From positions 57,065 through 121,064 of the forward strand of contig SVTC01000004.1 of assembly GCA_015063985.1 (NCBI GenBank): a stretch of DNA of 64,000 nt, read 5' to 3'. Position numbers and translations under genes: made by a program. Within the stretch, counting starts at the first letter, position 1. Every line of letters begins with the position of its first letter. The notes below the pieces were generated by a model. The model did no database searches, was not told the DNA's origin, and saw only the letters and a list, made by a program, of their open reading frames with translations. The DNA comes from Oscillospiraceae bacterium. Its GTDB lineage: Bacteria; Bacillota; Clostridia; Oscillospirales; SIG627. Below, piece by piece: positions 24,896-33,959 of the stretch.

Positions 24896-26281
24896 ATGCA
24901 AGGAATTTCAAGCTGGAGCCACGCTCCCTATAAGCCTCCGCTCTTTGACGTTGGAGGTATATATATCTGCCGCGTGGTCCCCTTTAAGACCTCCATTCAT
25001 TTTGAATGGCTCAAGACCGCAGATGAATATAAGATTTATTACAGACTCAGAGACGAGAAGGATTTTGTCCTTGCGGGAAGCACCGACAGGGAGGAGTTTG
25101 ACATCGTGGGACTTACTCCCGACGTTGATTGGGAGTTTTACGTTACCGATTCAAATAAAAAAAGCCGTGTACGCCTGGCTCGCACCGGAGAAAGCGTTGG
25201 CACGGTGGTAAACTATCTTCATCCCGAGGATAGGGCTTATTCCTATTCGGGAAGCTATCTTGCATCTCCCTCCTTTATAAGGCATCCCGACGGATATCTG
25301 CTTTCGTCCATGGACGTTTTCAAGGGAGATGGCGGACAGAACCTTAATCTTATCTTCCGCTCCGATGACGACGGAAGGACCTGGAGGTATCAGTGCGAGC
25401 TGATGCCCAGCTTCTGGGGCAAGCTCTTTTTGCATAAGGGCGAGGTATATATGATCAGCACCTCCACCGAATACGGGGATCTTCTTATCGGAAAAAGCAC
25501 CGACGGCGGAAGGAGCTTTTGCACTCCCACCGTGCTTTTGAGAGGCTCCAACGGAAGAAAGGGCGGAGTGGGGGTACATAAGAACCCTCAGAATACCGTT
25601 TATTACAAGGGCAGAATGTATCACACTCTGGAGTGGGGCTCCTGGGGCAATTCCTCCTACTATCACGCCGCAATGGTGATGAGCATTGACGAAAATCTTG
25701 ATCCCATGGTCGCCGAGAATTGGCATTTCTCCGAGCCCTTGAAATACGATCCCTCCTGGGAGGGGACCGTGGACGGTGTGGCTTTGGGCACCATCGAGGG
25801 TACTCTTTGCGTTACCCCCTCGGGCGAGCTTCATAACGTTATGCGCTATAACATAGTCAGCGGCGATCCTATTTACGGCTTGGTTTTGGACTATAAGGTG
25901 GATCATCTTGATCCCGATGCTCCCTTGGAGTACCTTGGCAGTATTAAGCTTGACGGGAACAATTCCAAATTTATGATAAAGCGCGATGAGGCTACGGGAA
26001 AATATTACACCATTATAAGCCGTATAGATTCCGCTCAGAACAGAAAAGCGAGAAATCTGCTTTCTCTTATGGAATCCGACGATATGTATAATTGGAGGCT
26101 GAAGAGGGATCTTATCGACCGCAGGGATGCGGACAAAAGGCACGTGGGCTTTCAGTACGTTTGCTTTGAAATTGAGGGAGACGATATCATCTACCTTTGC
26201 AGGACCGCAATAAACGGAGCGAATAACTTCCACGATTCCAATTATCAGACCTTCCACAGAATCAAAGGCTTCAGAGCTTGA
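24896..26281 (+). CDS. Sialidase-like (BNR/Asp-box) protein, cytosolic
   Basis: A 461-residue protein. An N-terminal fibronectin-III-like region (residues ~25-80) is followed by a six-bladed propeller-type domain. Two clear Asp boxes, SDDDGRTW and STDGGRSF, mark the sialidase/neuraminidase superfamily. There is no signal peptide or membrane anchor, so it should work inside the cell on imported small glycans. AAAGGAG precedes the ATG, 13 bases after the aldolase gene. I cannot confirm the arginine triad of true sialidases, so the substrate could be another glycoside. The 3' end overlaps the convergent AraC gene by 11 bases. Confidence 0.75.
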   Translation: MQGISSWSHAPYKPPLFDVGGIYICRVVPFKTSIHFEWLKTADEYKIYYRLRDEKDFVLAGSTDREEFDIVGLTPDVDWEFYVTDSNKKSRVRLARTGESVGTVVNYLHPEDRAYSYSGSYLASPSFIRHPDGYLLSSMDVFKGDGGQNLNLIFRSDDDGRTWRYQCELMPSFWGKLFLHKGEVYMISTSTEYGDLLIGKSTDGGRSFCTPTVLLRGSNGRKGGVGVHKNPQNTVYYKGRMYHTLEWGSWGNSSYYHAAMVMSIDENLDPMVAENWHFSEPLKYDPSWEGTVDGVALGTIEGTLCVTPSGELHNVMRYNIVSGDPIYGLVLDYKVDHLDPDAPLEYLGSIKLDGNNSKFMIKRDEATGKYYTIISRIDSAQNRKARNLLSLMESDDMYNWRLKRDLIDRRDADKRHVGFQYVCFEIEGDDIIYLCRTAINGANNFHDSNYQTFHRIKGFRA

Positions 26282-27044
26282 GAGTCAGGCGATACTGATT
26301 GGGCGTAATACCGCTCATCTGCTTGAATACTCTGTTGAAATTTCTCAGAGAGGAAAAGCCGCATTCCTTGTAGACTGCGGTTATGCTGCGATCCTTTTTT
26401 GAAAGAAGGGCGCAGGCTCTTTCGTAACGGAAAAGATTGATGAATTTTTTAAAATCCATATTGAAATGCTTGTGAAACAGCTGTGAAAAATAGTGGTACT
26501 CGTAACCCAAACTTGTTGCCAGATTTTTCATTGATATCTCACCCTGAAAGCTTTCGCTGATGCTGGTCAAAACGGCACTGCGAAAGCTTTTTGCTTCGGG
26601 CGAGCTTATTCCGACGGCGTTTTTCTCGCACTGGTCGCAGATAAGATACAGACAGCTTAAGCAAAGATAGTGCCGCGGCCGCCCTTGGATAAAAAGCTCC
26701 TTCTCCAAAAAGGCGGTCAGCTCACCGTCGGGCTTGAAGGGGGAAAACTGCACGTTTTTATATTTTGCGGCAAAGGCTTCCACGTGATCCTCGCTGAAAA
26801 CACCCACCCAGGCTTTGCTTTCCTGCGGGATATCAAAGGAATGTACCGCCAAGGGGCTTATCAAAAGAGCTTCGCCTTGGGAAAGAGTGAGAGCTTTTCC
26901 GAAGACTTTAACGCTTACCTCTCCGTTAAAAACGTAGATCAATTCATAATTTGTATGAAAGTGGGAGCGGTATATGACTCCCTCGTAAATATAAGCGTTG
27001 TAATTAAAAAGACCTTGAGAATTATGTGGCTGATGGTATATCAT
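26271..27044 (-). CDS. AraC-family transcriptional regulator
   Basis: A 257-residue regulator beginning MIYHQPHNSQG, with a cupin sensor (SHFHTNYELIYVFNG) and a C-terminal AraC domain (MKNLATSLGYEYHYFSQLF, AVYKECGFSSLRNFNRVFK, GITPNQYRLTL). It is divergent from the GRE 2 operon across a 313-base gap that holds three phased palindromes. GRE 2 is the likely target. Confidence 0.92.
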   Translation of the reverse strand: MIYHQPHNSQGLFNYNAYIYEGVIYRSHFHTNYELIYVFNGEVSVKVFGKALTLSQGEALLISPLAVHSFDIPQESKAWVGVFSEDHVEAFAAKYKNVQFSPFKPDGELTAFLEKELFIQGRPRHYLCLSCLYLICDQCEKNAVGISSPEAKSFRSAVLTSISESFQGEISMKNLATSLGYEYHYFSQLFHKHFNMDFKKFINLFRYERACALLSKKDRSITAVYKECGFSSLRNFNRVFKQMSGITPNQYRLTLKL

Positions 27045-27155
27045 GGCTTCCTCGTAAATCTTAACTTCTTGCCATAATATTATAACATTATTCTTGTTTT
27101 GTCAATAAAAAGGAGAGTATAATTATTGTTGAGAGGGTCGCTTAATTTTCGCAGC

Positions 27156-27186
27156 GTCATTGACGTGTCATTGACAAGTCAATGAC
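27156..27186. promoter_or_regulatory. Three helically phased GTCANTGAC palindromes
   Basis: GTCATTGAC at 27156 and 27167, and its complement GTCAATGAC at 27178. Centres are exactly 11 bp apart, so all three face the same side of the helix. They lie between the AraC gene and GRE operon 2. Confidence 0.7.
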
Positions 27187-27337
27187 TGTCAAAAAAAGAG
27201 AAAAAGAAAAAGCTTAATAAAAAGAAAAAGAGAAAAATAAGACCAAGACAGAGAATAAGACAAAGAAACAGAAAAAGAAGAAGAATAAGAAAAATAAAAA
27301 AAGGATTTTTTATTTTATGTATTCGCCCTTCGGGCGA
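27187..27337 (+). other. Purine-only-rich leader tract and hairpin before GRE activase 2
   Basis: About 110 bases (27191-27302) are almost entirely A and G on the + strand, built from AAG/AAA/GAA variants. They are followed by the 6-bp hairpin TCGCCC-TTC-GGGCGA (27323-27337). GAGAGG then serves the activase ATG. I see no convincing gene here; an 11-codon frame starting at 27182 has no ribosome binding site. Confidence 0.6.
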
Positions 27338-27357
27338 TTAAAAAAAGAGAGGCAAAA

Positions 27358-28203
27358 ATGAAGGGTAATATTTTTTCCTTCGAGGAATTCAGCGTGTACG
27401 ACGGTCCGGGAATAAGAACAAGCGTTTTCTTAAAGGGCTGTCCCTTAAGCTGCAGCTGGTGTCATAATCCCGAGGGGCAAAGCTCAAGGGTGCAGATAGT
27501 CAGAAGCCCCAACGGGTGCATTCATTGCGGCAACTGTGAAAAATATGCCGAGCTTACCCCAACGGGGGCGGTTTTTACGAAAAAAAGCATGGAAAGCTGC
27601 CCCAAGGGGCTTTTGAGGGAATGCGGAGAGCTTTACACTCCCCAAGAGGCTGTGGAGAGGATATTAAAAAACGCCAAGCTCTTGAAAAGGGTGGGAGGAG
27701 TGACCTTCTCGGGAGGGGAGCCCTTATACCAAAGCGAATTTTTGTTTGAGTGCCTTGAGCTTTTGAAGGGAGAGCTTCATACCGCCGTTCAGACCTCGGG
27801 CTTTTGCAGTGAGAGGGTCTTTAAAAAAGCTCTTGAGCTGAGCGAGTATTTTCTTTTCGACATAAAGCTTGTCGATCCCGAGGAGCATCTTTACCACACG
27901 GGGGCGACAAACGAGGTGATACTTAATAATTTTTCCCTTCTTTGCGAGAGTAAAAGGGATTTTACGGTGCGCATTCCCTTGATCCCCGGTGTGACCGATA
28001 CGGAGAAAAACCTCACAAGCATCTGCGAGCTGCTGAAAAAACATGTCATTGACAATGCGGAAATTTTGCCGTATAATATAATGGCAGGAGGCAAGTACAA
28101 GATGCTTTTGAGAGAATATAAGCCCCTTTTCGATGATACTGCCAAGGTGGAATTTCATCCGGAGATATTCCGTTCCTACGGTATCAAAGCCAAAATTCTT
28201 TAA
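27358..28203 (+). CDS. Glycyl radical enzyme activating enzyme (radical SAM) with extra Fe-S insert
   Basis: A 281-residue radical SAM activase. The CX3CX2C motif is Cys28-Cys32-Cys35 (GCPLSCSWC), and the SAM-binding segment is GVTFSGGEPL. Unlike activase 1 it has an insert with CIHCGNC and a later Cys-Pro (MESCPKG), enough for one additional 4Fe-4S cluster. It precedes its GRE by 11 bases, the reverse of the order in the first operon. It is most likely dedicated to GRE 2. Confidence 0.92.
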   Translation: MKGNIFSFEEFSVYDGPGIRTSVFLKGCPLSCSWCHNPEGQSSRVQIVRSPNGCIHCGNCEKYAELTPTGAVFTKKSMESCPKGLLRECGELYTPQEAVERILKNAKLLKRVGGVTFSGGEPLYQSEFLFECLELLKGELHTAVQTSGFCSERVFKKALELSEYFLFDIKLVDPEEHLYHTGATNEVILNNFSLLCESKRDFTVRIPLIPGVTDTEKNLTSICELLKKHVIDNAEILPYNIMAGGKYKMLLREYKPLFDDTAKVEFHPEIFRSYGIKAKIL

Positions 28204-28214
28204 GGAGAAGCGTC

Positions 28215-30128
28215 ATGACAGAACTTGTAAGGGCTCTTTTGGAGCAGCTGAAAAACAAAAGCTACCGCAAAGAAAGAAGCAGTGATCCCGATGCCAAGGC
28301 GGTCATCTATCCCGTGGACTGCTTCGGCTTTAATCTGGGTATCGATTTTTCACCCAAATCCGCCGACGGAAACCTTGCCCCCGATTACGAAAGGCTTCTG
28401 GCGATGGGGATGGACAAGCTCCGCGACGAGATAAGCCTATCCCGAAGCAAGGCCTCCGAGCCCGAAAGGATCGCCTTTGCGGACGATATGCTGGCGGCTC
28501 TGGATAAGGCTCTTTGCGAGGCGGATGCTCACAGAGACCTGGCTGAAAAAAAGAATAACAAAAGGCTTTTTGAGGCTCTTGGGACCGTGCCCCGAAGGTC
28601 ACCCGAAAGCTTTTATCAGGCTCTTGTTTTTATAAAATTTATTATCTACACACTAAGACGCGGCGGAGTCATGCACCTGGGACTGGGCCGATTCGATCAG
28701 TATATGCTGCCCTATTGGCAGATGGATCTGGACAGAGGAGTGAGCGAGGATCGGCTCTTTGAGGAGCTTGAAGCCTTCTTCGTGTCCATTAACTACGACA
28801 GCGATATTTATGCCGGTGTGCAGCAGGGCGATAACGGACAAAGCTTGGTCCTTGGCGGCTTTGGTCCCGACGGAAGCTACCTCTTCAACTCTCTTTCCCG
28901 AAGGATCATGGAGGCAAGCCTTGAGCTTGAGCTTATCGACCCGAAAATAAACCTGAGAGTCGGAAAAAATACACCCGATGAGATATTCCTTCTGGGCACA
29001 AGGCTTACGAAGAAGGGCTTGGGATTCCCGCAGTACTGCAACGACGACGTAGTCATCCCCGGGCTTATGAAGCTGGGCTACGATCGGGAGGATGCGTATA
29101 ATTACGGCGTTGCCGCTTGCTGGGAGTTTATTATCCCGGGCATCGGCGCGGATATCCCCAACGTGGATACCATGAACTTCCCCCTTGTGACGGGAGAGGC
29201 TTTAAGGTGCTCCTTGGAGGAATGCGGGGATTTCGAGAGCCTGATGAATAAGGCGGAGCTTGCAATAAGGGCAGAGTGCGACCGATTGGTGGCAAAGCGC
29301 TTCAAGCCGTCCAATAACAGGAACGTCCTGCTCAGCATCTTTATGAGAGGTCCTTCAAAGTCACTGGCGTCTATATACCAAAGCGCAAAATATAAAAATT
29401 TCGGCTGTCACGGTGCAGGTATTGCCAATGCCGCCGATGCTCTTGCGGCGGTGAAAAAATGCGTTTACGAGGACAAGACCGTCACGAAAAAGGAGCTTCT
29501 CTCCGCTCTTGAGGCGGATTTCGAGGGCTTTGACCAAGTAAGATCGAGGCTTAAGGCTTGTCCGAAAATGGGCAACAACGATCCCTACGTTGATTCTGTT
29601 GCTTATAGGCTTATGGACTGCTTTTCGGATAGTCTGAATAACAGACCCAACGGAAGGGGCGGCATCTGGAGAGCGGGAACGGGAAGTGCCATGGAGTATA
29701 TCCTCAGCGCGCAAAGGACTCCCGCCACCGCCGACGGCAGAAGGGCGAAGGATGCCTTTTCCAGCAGCTTTTCTCCATCGCTGGACGTAAAGACCGACGG
29801 GATCTTATCGGTGATACAGTCCTTTACCAATTACGATATGGAAAGGATCATAAACGGCGGTCCGCTTACCCTGGAGATACACGATACAGTGTTGAAAAAC
29901 GAAATGGGAATAGAAAAGACCGCAAGGCTTGTAAAGCTCTTTGTGGAGCTGGGCGGTCATCAGCTTCAGCTTAACAGCATCAACAGAGAAAGGCTTCTGG
30001 ATGCACAAAGGCATCCCGAGAATTATCCCGGGCTCATAGTCAGGGTATGGGGCTGGAGCGGATATTTCAACGAGCTTGATCTGCCTTATCAGAACCACGT
30101 TATAAGGAGAGCTCATTATTCCGTTTAG
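28215..30128 (+). CDS. Glycyl radical enzyme of unknown substrate (GRE 2)
   Basis: A 637-residue GRE, short for a family usually near 750-850 residues. The thiyl cysteine is Cys302 in VAACWEFIIPG; the C-x-E spacing is as in GRE dehydratases, but with Trp between. The radical site is Gly613 in RVWGWSGYF, where most relatives have RVxGF or RVxGY. The C-terminal half has NGRGGIWRAGTGSAMEYI and TPATADGRRAKDAF, typical of the superfamily. A ribosome binding site (AAGGAG) precedes the ATG. The downstream nucleoside hydrolase suggests work on a ribosyl-derived or nucleoside-derived compound, but this is inference. Confidence 0.88.
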   Translation: MTELVRALLEQLKNKSYRKERSSDPDAKAVIYPVDCFGFNLGIDFSPKSADGNLAPDYERLLAMGMDKLRDEISLSRSKASEPERIAFADDMLAALDKALCEADAHRDLAEKKNNKRLFEALGTVPRRSPESFYQALVFIKFIIYTLRRGGVMHLGLGRFDQYMLPYWQMDLDRGVSEDRLFEELEAFFVSINYDSDIYAGVQQGDNGQSLVLGGFGPDGSYLFNSLSRRIMEASLELELIDPKINLRVGKNTPDEIFLLGTRLTKKGLGFPQYCNDDVVIPGLMKLGYDREDAYNYGVAACWEFIIPGIGADIPNVDTMNFPLVTGEALRCSLEECGDFESLMNKAELAIRAECDRLVAKRFKPSNNRNVLLSIFMRGPSKSLASIYQSAKYKNFGCHGAGIANAADALAAVKKCVYEDKTVTKKELLSALEADFEGFDQVRSRLKACPKMGNNDPYVDSVAYRLMDCFSDSLNNRPNGRGGIWRAGTGSAMEYILSAQRTPATADGRRAKDAFSSSFSPSLDVKTDGILSVIQSFTNYDMERIINGGPLTLEIHDTVLKNEMGIEKTARLVKLFVELGGHQLQLNSINRERLLDAQRHPENYPGLIVRVWGWSGYFNELDLPYQNHVIRRAHYSV

Positions 30129-30137
30129 GAGGAAAGT

Positions 30138-31055
30138 ATGACAGAGGCGTATTTGAAAAGATTACAGGTGCCCGAGGGCAAGGTGGACGTGATCCTGGAC
30201 ACCGATGCGTATAACGAGATAGACGATCAGTTTGCTATGGCGTATATGCTGAAAAAAAGCGAAAAAATAAATTGTGTGGGAATTTGCGCCGCACCCTTTC
30301 ATAATAAAAATTCCTCCTCCTGCGAGGACGGAATGGAGAAAAGCTACGGTGAGATAATGAAGCTTTTGCAGCTTATGGGCAGAGAGGATATGAAATCCAA
30401 GGTCTATAAGGGAAGCAGGAGCTATCTCTTTGATGAAAGGACTCCCGCAGAGAGCCCCGCGGCGGAGCTTATTTGCAGGCTCTCCTTGGAGTATACCGAA
30501 GAAAAGCCCTTGTATATAGTTGCCATCGGCGCAATAACCAACGTAGCCTCTGCCTTTATAAAGGATCCCTCCCTTAAGGATCGCTGCGTGGTGGTGTGGC
30601 TGGGAGGTCACGGCTACCATTTTCCCAAGGGTGGGGGAGAGTTTAATATGATGCAGGATATTGCCGCCGCAAGAGTGGTGATGGGAAGCGGCGTGCCCTT
30701 GGTTCAGCTTCCCTGCGGCGGAGTCGTGGAGAGCTTCTCCGTAAGCGGTCCCGAGCTTGACTTCTGGCTCAAGGGTAAGAATGCCGTTTGCGATTACTTG
30801 GTGGATAACACCGTCAGAGAAGCGGAGAGCTACGCCTCGGGAAAGCCCTGGACGAGAGTTATCTGGGACCTTACCGCGGTCGCCTGGCTTTGTAATGAAG
30901 GAAATAGGTTTCTAAAAAGCGATATAAGAAACGCAGCCATACCCCGGTATGATCTTCATTACTCCTTTTCAAGCTCCACTCCCTTTATAAGATACGTTTA
31001 TCAGGTAAGAAGAGACCCGCTTTTCCGCGATCTTGTGGAGACCCTTTGCTTATAA
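30138..31055 (+). CDS. Inosine-uridine nucleoside hydrolase family protein
   Basis: A 305-residue protein that would cleave the N-glycosidic bond of nucleosides or related glycosides. The calcium-binding motif DTDAYNEIDDQF is at residues 21-32, and the family segment AIGAITNVASAFIKDP follows in the middle. AGGAGG precedes the ATG, 9 bases after GRE 2. No signal peptide. The EIDDQ variant is common in non-canonical members whose substrates are not nucleosides. It is the last gene of the GRE 2 operon and is followed by a terminator. Confidence 0.88.
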   Translation: MTEAYLKRLQVPEGKVDVILDTDAYNEIDDQFAMAYMLKKSEKINCVGICAAPFHNKNSSSCEDGMEKSYGEIMKLLQLMGREDMKSKVYKGSRSYLFDERTPAESPAAELICRLSLEYTEEKPLYIVAIGAITNVASAFIKDPSLKDRCVVVWLGGHGYHFPKGGGEFNMMQDIAAARVVMGSGVPLVQLPCGGVVESFSVSGPELDFWLKGKNAVCDYLVDNTVREAESYASGKPWTRVIWDLTAVAWLCNEGNRFLKSDIRNAAIPRYDLHYSFSSSTPFIRYVYQVRRDPLFRDLVETLCL

Positions 31056-31061
31056 ATCCCG

Positions 31062-31099
31062 AAGAGCTCTTGCGACGGATCTGCTTGGGCTCTTTTTTT
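31062..31099 (+). terminator. Terminator of GRE operon 2
   Basis: Stem AAGAGCTC with GGGCTCTT (one G-T pair), 17-base loop, then a run of T. Confidence 0.7.
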
Positions 31100-31108
31100 G
31101 TCGGGGTT

Positions 31109-31123
31109 ACGAAACTATTTCGT
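31109..31123. promoter_or_regulatory. LacI-type operator, site 1
   Basis: ACGAAACTATTTCGT, a 6-bp inverted repeat around a 3-base centre, 11 bases upstream of the kinase-operon -35 box. It matches the site at 36901 over an extended TTACGAAA-N-TATTTCGTT and a downstream AC-(N)-TTTCG half-site. Confidence 0.75.
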
Positions 31124-31134
31124 TGGACTTTCGG

Positions 31135-31163
31135 TTGACAAATGCATTTAAATATGTGATAAT
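31135..31163 (+). promoter_or_regulatory. Promoter of kinase-isomerase operon
   Basis: Consensus TTGACA, 17 bases, GATAAT. Confidence 0.75.
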
Positions 31164-31201
31164 ATAATCATATCTTTAAAGTACGAAAAGGAGGAAGGGG
31201 A

Positions 31202-32602
31202 ATGAAATACCTTGTGGGTGCCGATATAGGTACCACTTCCCTTAAGGCGGCAGTTTTTGACAGTGACGGAAATCTCATTAAAAGCTCCACCAAGGATTAT
31301 ACTCTGAAGGTATCGGGGGATAGGGTGGAATTTTGCGCCGAGGATTATTTTAAGCTTTTTCTTGAAGCATACCGTGAAATATCCGAAGGGCTTGAAATAG
31401 CCGCAGTTGCGGTGGATACACAGTGCGAGACTCTTATTCTTACCGATGAAAAGGGCGAGCCTCTTTGTGATGCCATAGTCTGGCTTGACAACAGAGCCCG
31501 CGAGCAGGCGGAAAGGATCAAGGAAAGGTTCACAAATAAGCTTGTGTACGACGTTACAGGCCAGCCCGAGATCACAGCGACCTGGCCCGCAAGTAAGCTT
31601 TTGTGGCTTAAGGAAAATTCTCCCGAGATCTTTGAAAAAACAAAGAAGGTCTTCCTTTTGGAGGATTGGATAATCTATAAAATGACGGGAAGATTCGTCA
31701 CGGAAAAGACTCTGCAGTCCTCAAGCCTTTATTTTGATATCAACACTGCCGATTGGTGGGATGATATGCTTAAGTTTATCGGCATTGACAGATCCGTGCT
31801 CCCCGAGATCTGCGACAGCGGAGTTTCGGTGGGTGAATTCGAGGGCGCAAGGGTAGTGACCTGCGCAATGGATCAGATAGCCGGCGCTATAGGCGCGGGA
31901 GTTTTCAGCGAGGATACCGTCAGCGAGATGACGGGCACCACCATGGCGATATTTGCTCCTACCTCTTCAAAGCCCGAGTATAACCCCGAGAGCATAATTC
32001 CCTGCCACTACAATTACAACGGAAAGTTCTGCCTTCTGGCGTGGACCTCCACTGCGGGCATAGCCTTAAAGTGGTTTAAGAATAATTTCTGCGAAGGCTT
32101 CGGCTTCAGGGAGCTTGACGAGCTTGCCGAGAAGGTGAATCCCGGCTGTGACGGACTGAGCTTCTTGCCCTATCTTTGCGGCTCCACGATGCCCAAATAC
32201 GACCCCGATGCCAAGGGGGCCTTTATAGGACTTACCATGGAGCACACCCGTGCACACGCGGTGAGAGCCATTCTGGAGGCGGTGGCTTGTATGCTCAAGG
32301 AGAACCTTGATTATATGAACATAAGCTGCCGTCAGATCCGTTCCATGGGCGGCGGCGCCACAAGCCCTTTGTGGTGCACCATAAAGGCGGATATGACGGG
32401 CAAGGAGATAGCCACCCTGAAGAACAAGGAGACCGCTTGTCTGGGAAGCGCTATTCTTGCGGGTGTTGGCGCGGGAATATTTGAAAGTGTTGAAAAGGCT
32501 TGCGAAAAGACCGTGGCGCTGGACAAGATCTATAAGCCCACGGGAGCAGACTACAGTCAGTGCTACAAGAACTTTATTATTGCGGAGGGTAAAATATTAT
32601 GA
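31202..32602 (+). CDS. FGGY-family carbohydrate kinase (xylulokinase-like)
   Basis: A 466-residue sugar kinase with the two-domain ATPase fold of the FGGY family. The N-terminal phosphate loop is GADIGTTSLKAAVFD, the substrate-binding segment is WLDNRAREQ, and the C-terminal ATP-binding motif is SMGGGATSPLW. It phosphorylates a ketose or polyol. AAAGGAGG precedes the ATG. It heads a three-gene operon with a fucose/arabinose-isomerase-like protein (4-bp overlap), consistent with isomerisation followed by phosphorylation of an aldose. It is likely controlled by the LacI regulator through the upstream operator. Confidence 0.92.
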   Translation: MKYLVGADIGTTSLKAAVFDSDGNLIKSSTKDYTLKVSGDRVEFCAEDYFKLFLEAYREISEGLEIAAVAVDTQCETLILTDEKGEPLCDAIVWLDNRAREQAERIKERFTNKLVYDVTGQPEITATWPASKLLWLKENSPEIFEKTKKVFLLEDWIIYKMTGRFVTEKTLQSSSLYFDINTADWWDDMLKFIGIDRSVLPEICDSGVSVGEFEGARVVTCAMDQIAGAIGAGVFSEDTVSEMTGTTMAIFAPTSSKPEYNPESIIPCHYNYNGKFCLLAWTSTAGIALKWFKNNFCEGFGFRELDELAEKVNPGCDGLSFLPYLCGSTMPKYDPDAKGAFIGLTMEHTRAHAVRAILEAVACMLKENLDYMNISCRQIRSMGGGATSPLWCTIKADMTGKEIATLKNKETACLGSAILAGVGAGIFESVEKACEKTVALDKIYKPTGADYSQCYKNFIIAEGKIL

Positions 32603-33951
32603 TAAAAACTGCGTTTATAGGCTTCGGTGAGGTAAATACACCCATCGATATCATTATCAACAAGTGCAAAAAGGCAAAGGAGGATCTGGAAAAGGCGGGC
32701 GTGGAGCTTGGTGCCTGCGTGTATCCCGTGACCGACGATTACGAGGAGAAGGATATCAAAAAGGCTCTGGATGAGCTCAAGGGTAAGGATTTTGACAGCC
32801 TTGTAGTCTGCATTGCGGGCTGGATCCCCACTCACGCAGTGGTCAAGATCACCGAGCAGTATAAGCATCTTCCCATGGTTTTGTGGGGACTTTGCGGCTG
32901 GTATGAGGGCGACAGACTGGTCACCACCGCAGATCAGGCGGGCACCTCCGCCTTGAGAAAGACCTTCAAGGATCTGGGATACAGATTCAAGTACGTTTAC
33001 GATATTATCGGCAAGCCCTCCAAGGTGGAGAGCGTGAAGAGCTTTCTTGCCGCCGCAAGCGCAGCAAGACTTCTTCGCAGTGCAAGAATAGGTATGGCGG
33101 GCTACAGAGATATGAATCTTTACGGCACCCTTTACGACGGCTCCTCCCTGAAGAGAGTGGTGGGACCCGAGATAGAGACCTTTGAAATGCTGGAGATGGC
33201 TCAGCGCTATGCCAAGCTTTCCTCGGAGGAGATAAACGGCGTTATTGACGGCGAAATGTCCAAATGGCACTTTGTAAAGGAAGCCAAAAAGGAGAGCAAG
33301 GAGCTGGCTGCGGGATATTATCTTGCGGTAAAGAGCCTTATAGACGAAAGAGGCTACGATGCAGTGAGCCTTAAGGACGTTGACGGAATGAAGAAGCTTC
33401 TGGGCTTCCCTCCCGCACCTGTATTTATGCTTCTCGGTGACGTGGCGGGAGTATCCACCATTCCCGAAAACGACTGCCTCGGAAACGTTACTCAGCTTAT
33501 GATAAAATATCTTACCGGACAGTGCGGAGCATACCTTGAGTTCTACGAGTTCTTCGAGGACAGCGTGCTTGCGGGCGTGCCCGATTACGTTCCCGCCGAG
33601 ATAACCGACGGCGAGACCACCGTTATTCCCGCCGCCTTCGGCGAGCTTAACGAGGGTATACTTAACGTCAGCAAGGTCAAGACCGGCACTATCACGATGT
33701 CAAGGCTTTTCTATGATAACGGCAAGTACTATATGCACAGCGTTGTGGGAGAGGGTAAGACTCCTCCCAAGTGGGAAGAGGCAGGCTGGACTCAGCCCGC
33801 ACCTCAGCTTCCCGGTCTTAAGGTATACCTTGACGATGCGGAGGGCTTTGCTCAGAACGTTATGTGTCAGCATTACATTATTTCCTACGGTGACAACAGC
33901 GAAAGGATCAACGATCTTTGCGCGATCTTGGGAATCGAGATCCTTAAGTGA
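32599..33951 (+). CDS. L-fucose/L-arabinose isomerase family protein
   Basis: A 450-residue protein with the fucose-isomerase-like architecture. The N-terminal domain includes CIAGWIPTHAVVKI and LPMVLWGLCGWYEGD; the C-terminal half includes PENDCLGNVTQLMIKYLTGQ with candidate metal ligands. It would interconvert an aldose and ketose using a divalent metal. It overlaps the kinase stop by 4 bases (ATGA). The exact sugar is not readable; the family includes members acting on unusual pentoses and deoxyhexoses. Confidence 0.85.
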   Translation: MIKTAFIGFGEVNTPIDIIINKCKKAKEDLEKAGVELGACVYPVTDDYEEKDIKKALDELKGKDFDSLVVCIAGWIPTHAVVKITEQYKHLPMVLWGLCGWYEGDRLVTTADQAGTSALRKTFKDLGYRFKYVYDIIGKPSKVESVKSFLAAASAARLLRSARIGMAGYRDMNLYGTLYDGSSLKRVVGPEIETFEMLEMAQRYAKLSSEEINGVIDGEMSKWHFVKEAKKESKELAAGYYLAVKSLIDERGYDAVSLKDVDGMKKLLGFPPAPVFMLLGDVAGVSTIPENDCLGNVTQLMIKYLTGQCGAYLEFYEFFEDSVLAGVPDYVPAEITDGETTVIPAAFGELNEGILNVSKVKTGTITMSRLFYDNGKYYMHSVVGEGKTPPKWEEAGWTQPAPQLPGLKVYLDDAEGFAQNVMCQHYIISYGDNSERINDLCAILGIEILK

Positions 33952-33959
33952 GGTTTGCT

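Noticed and set aside
27182..27217. 11-codon leader peptide
   Set aside because: It lacks a ribosome binding site and follows simply from the purine-rich repeat.
28045..28053. Another GTCATTGAC operator
   Set aside because: It lies inside the activase coding sequence as part of conserved codons and has no phased partners.
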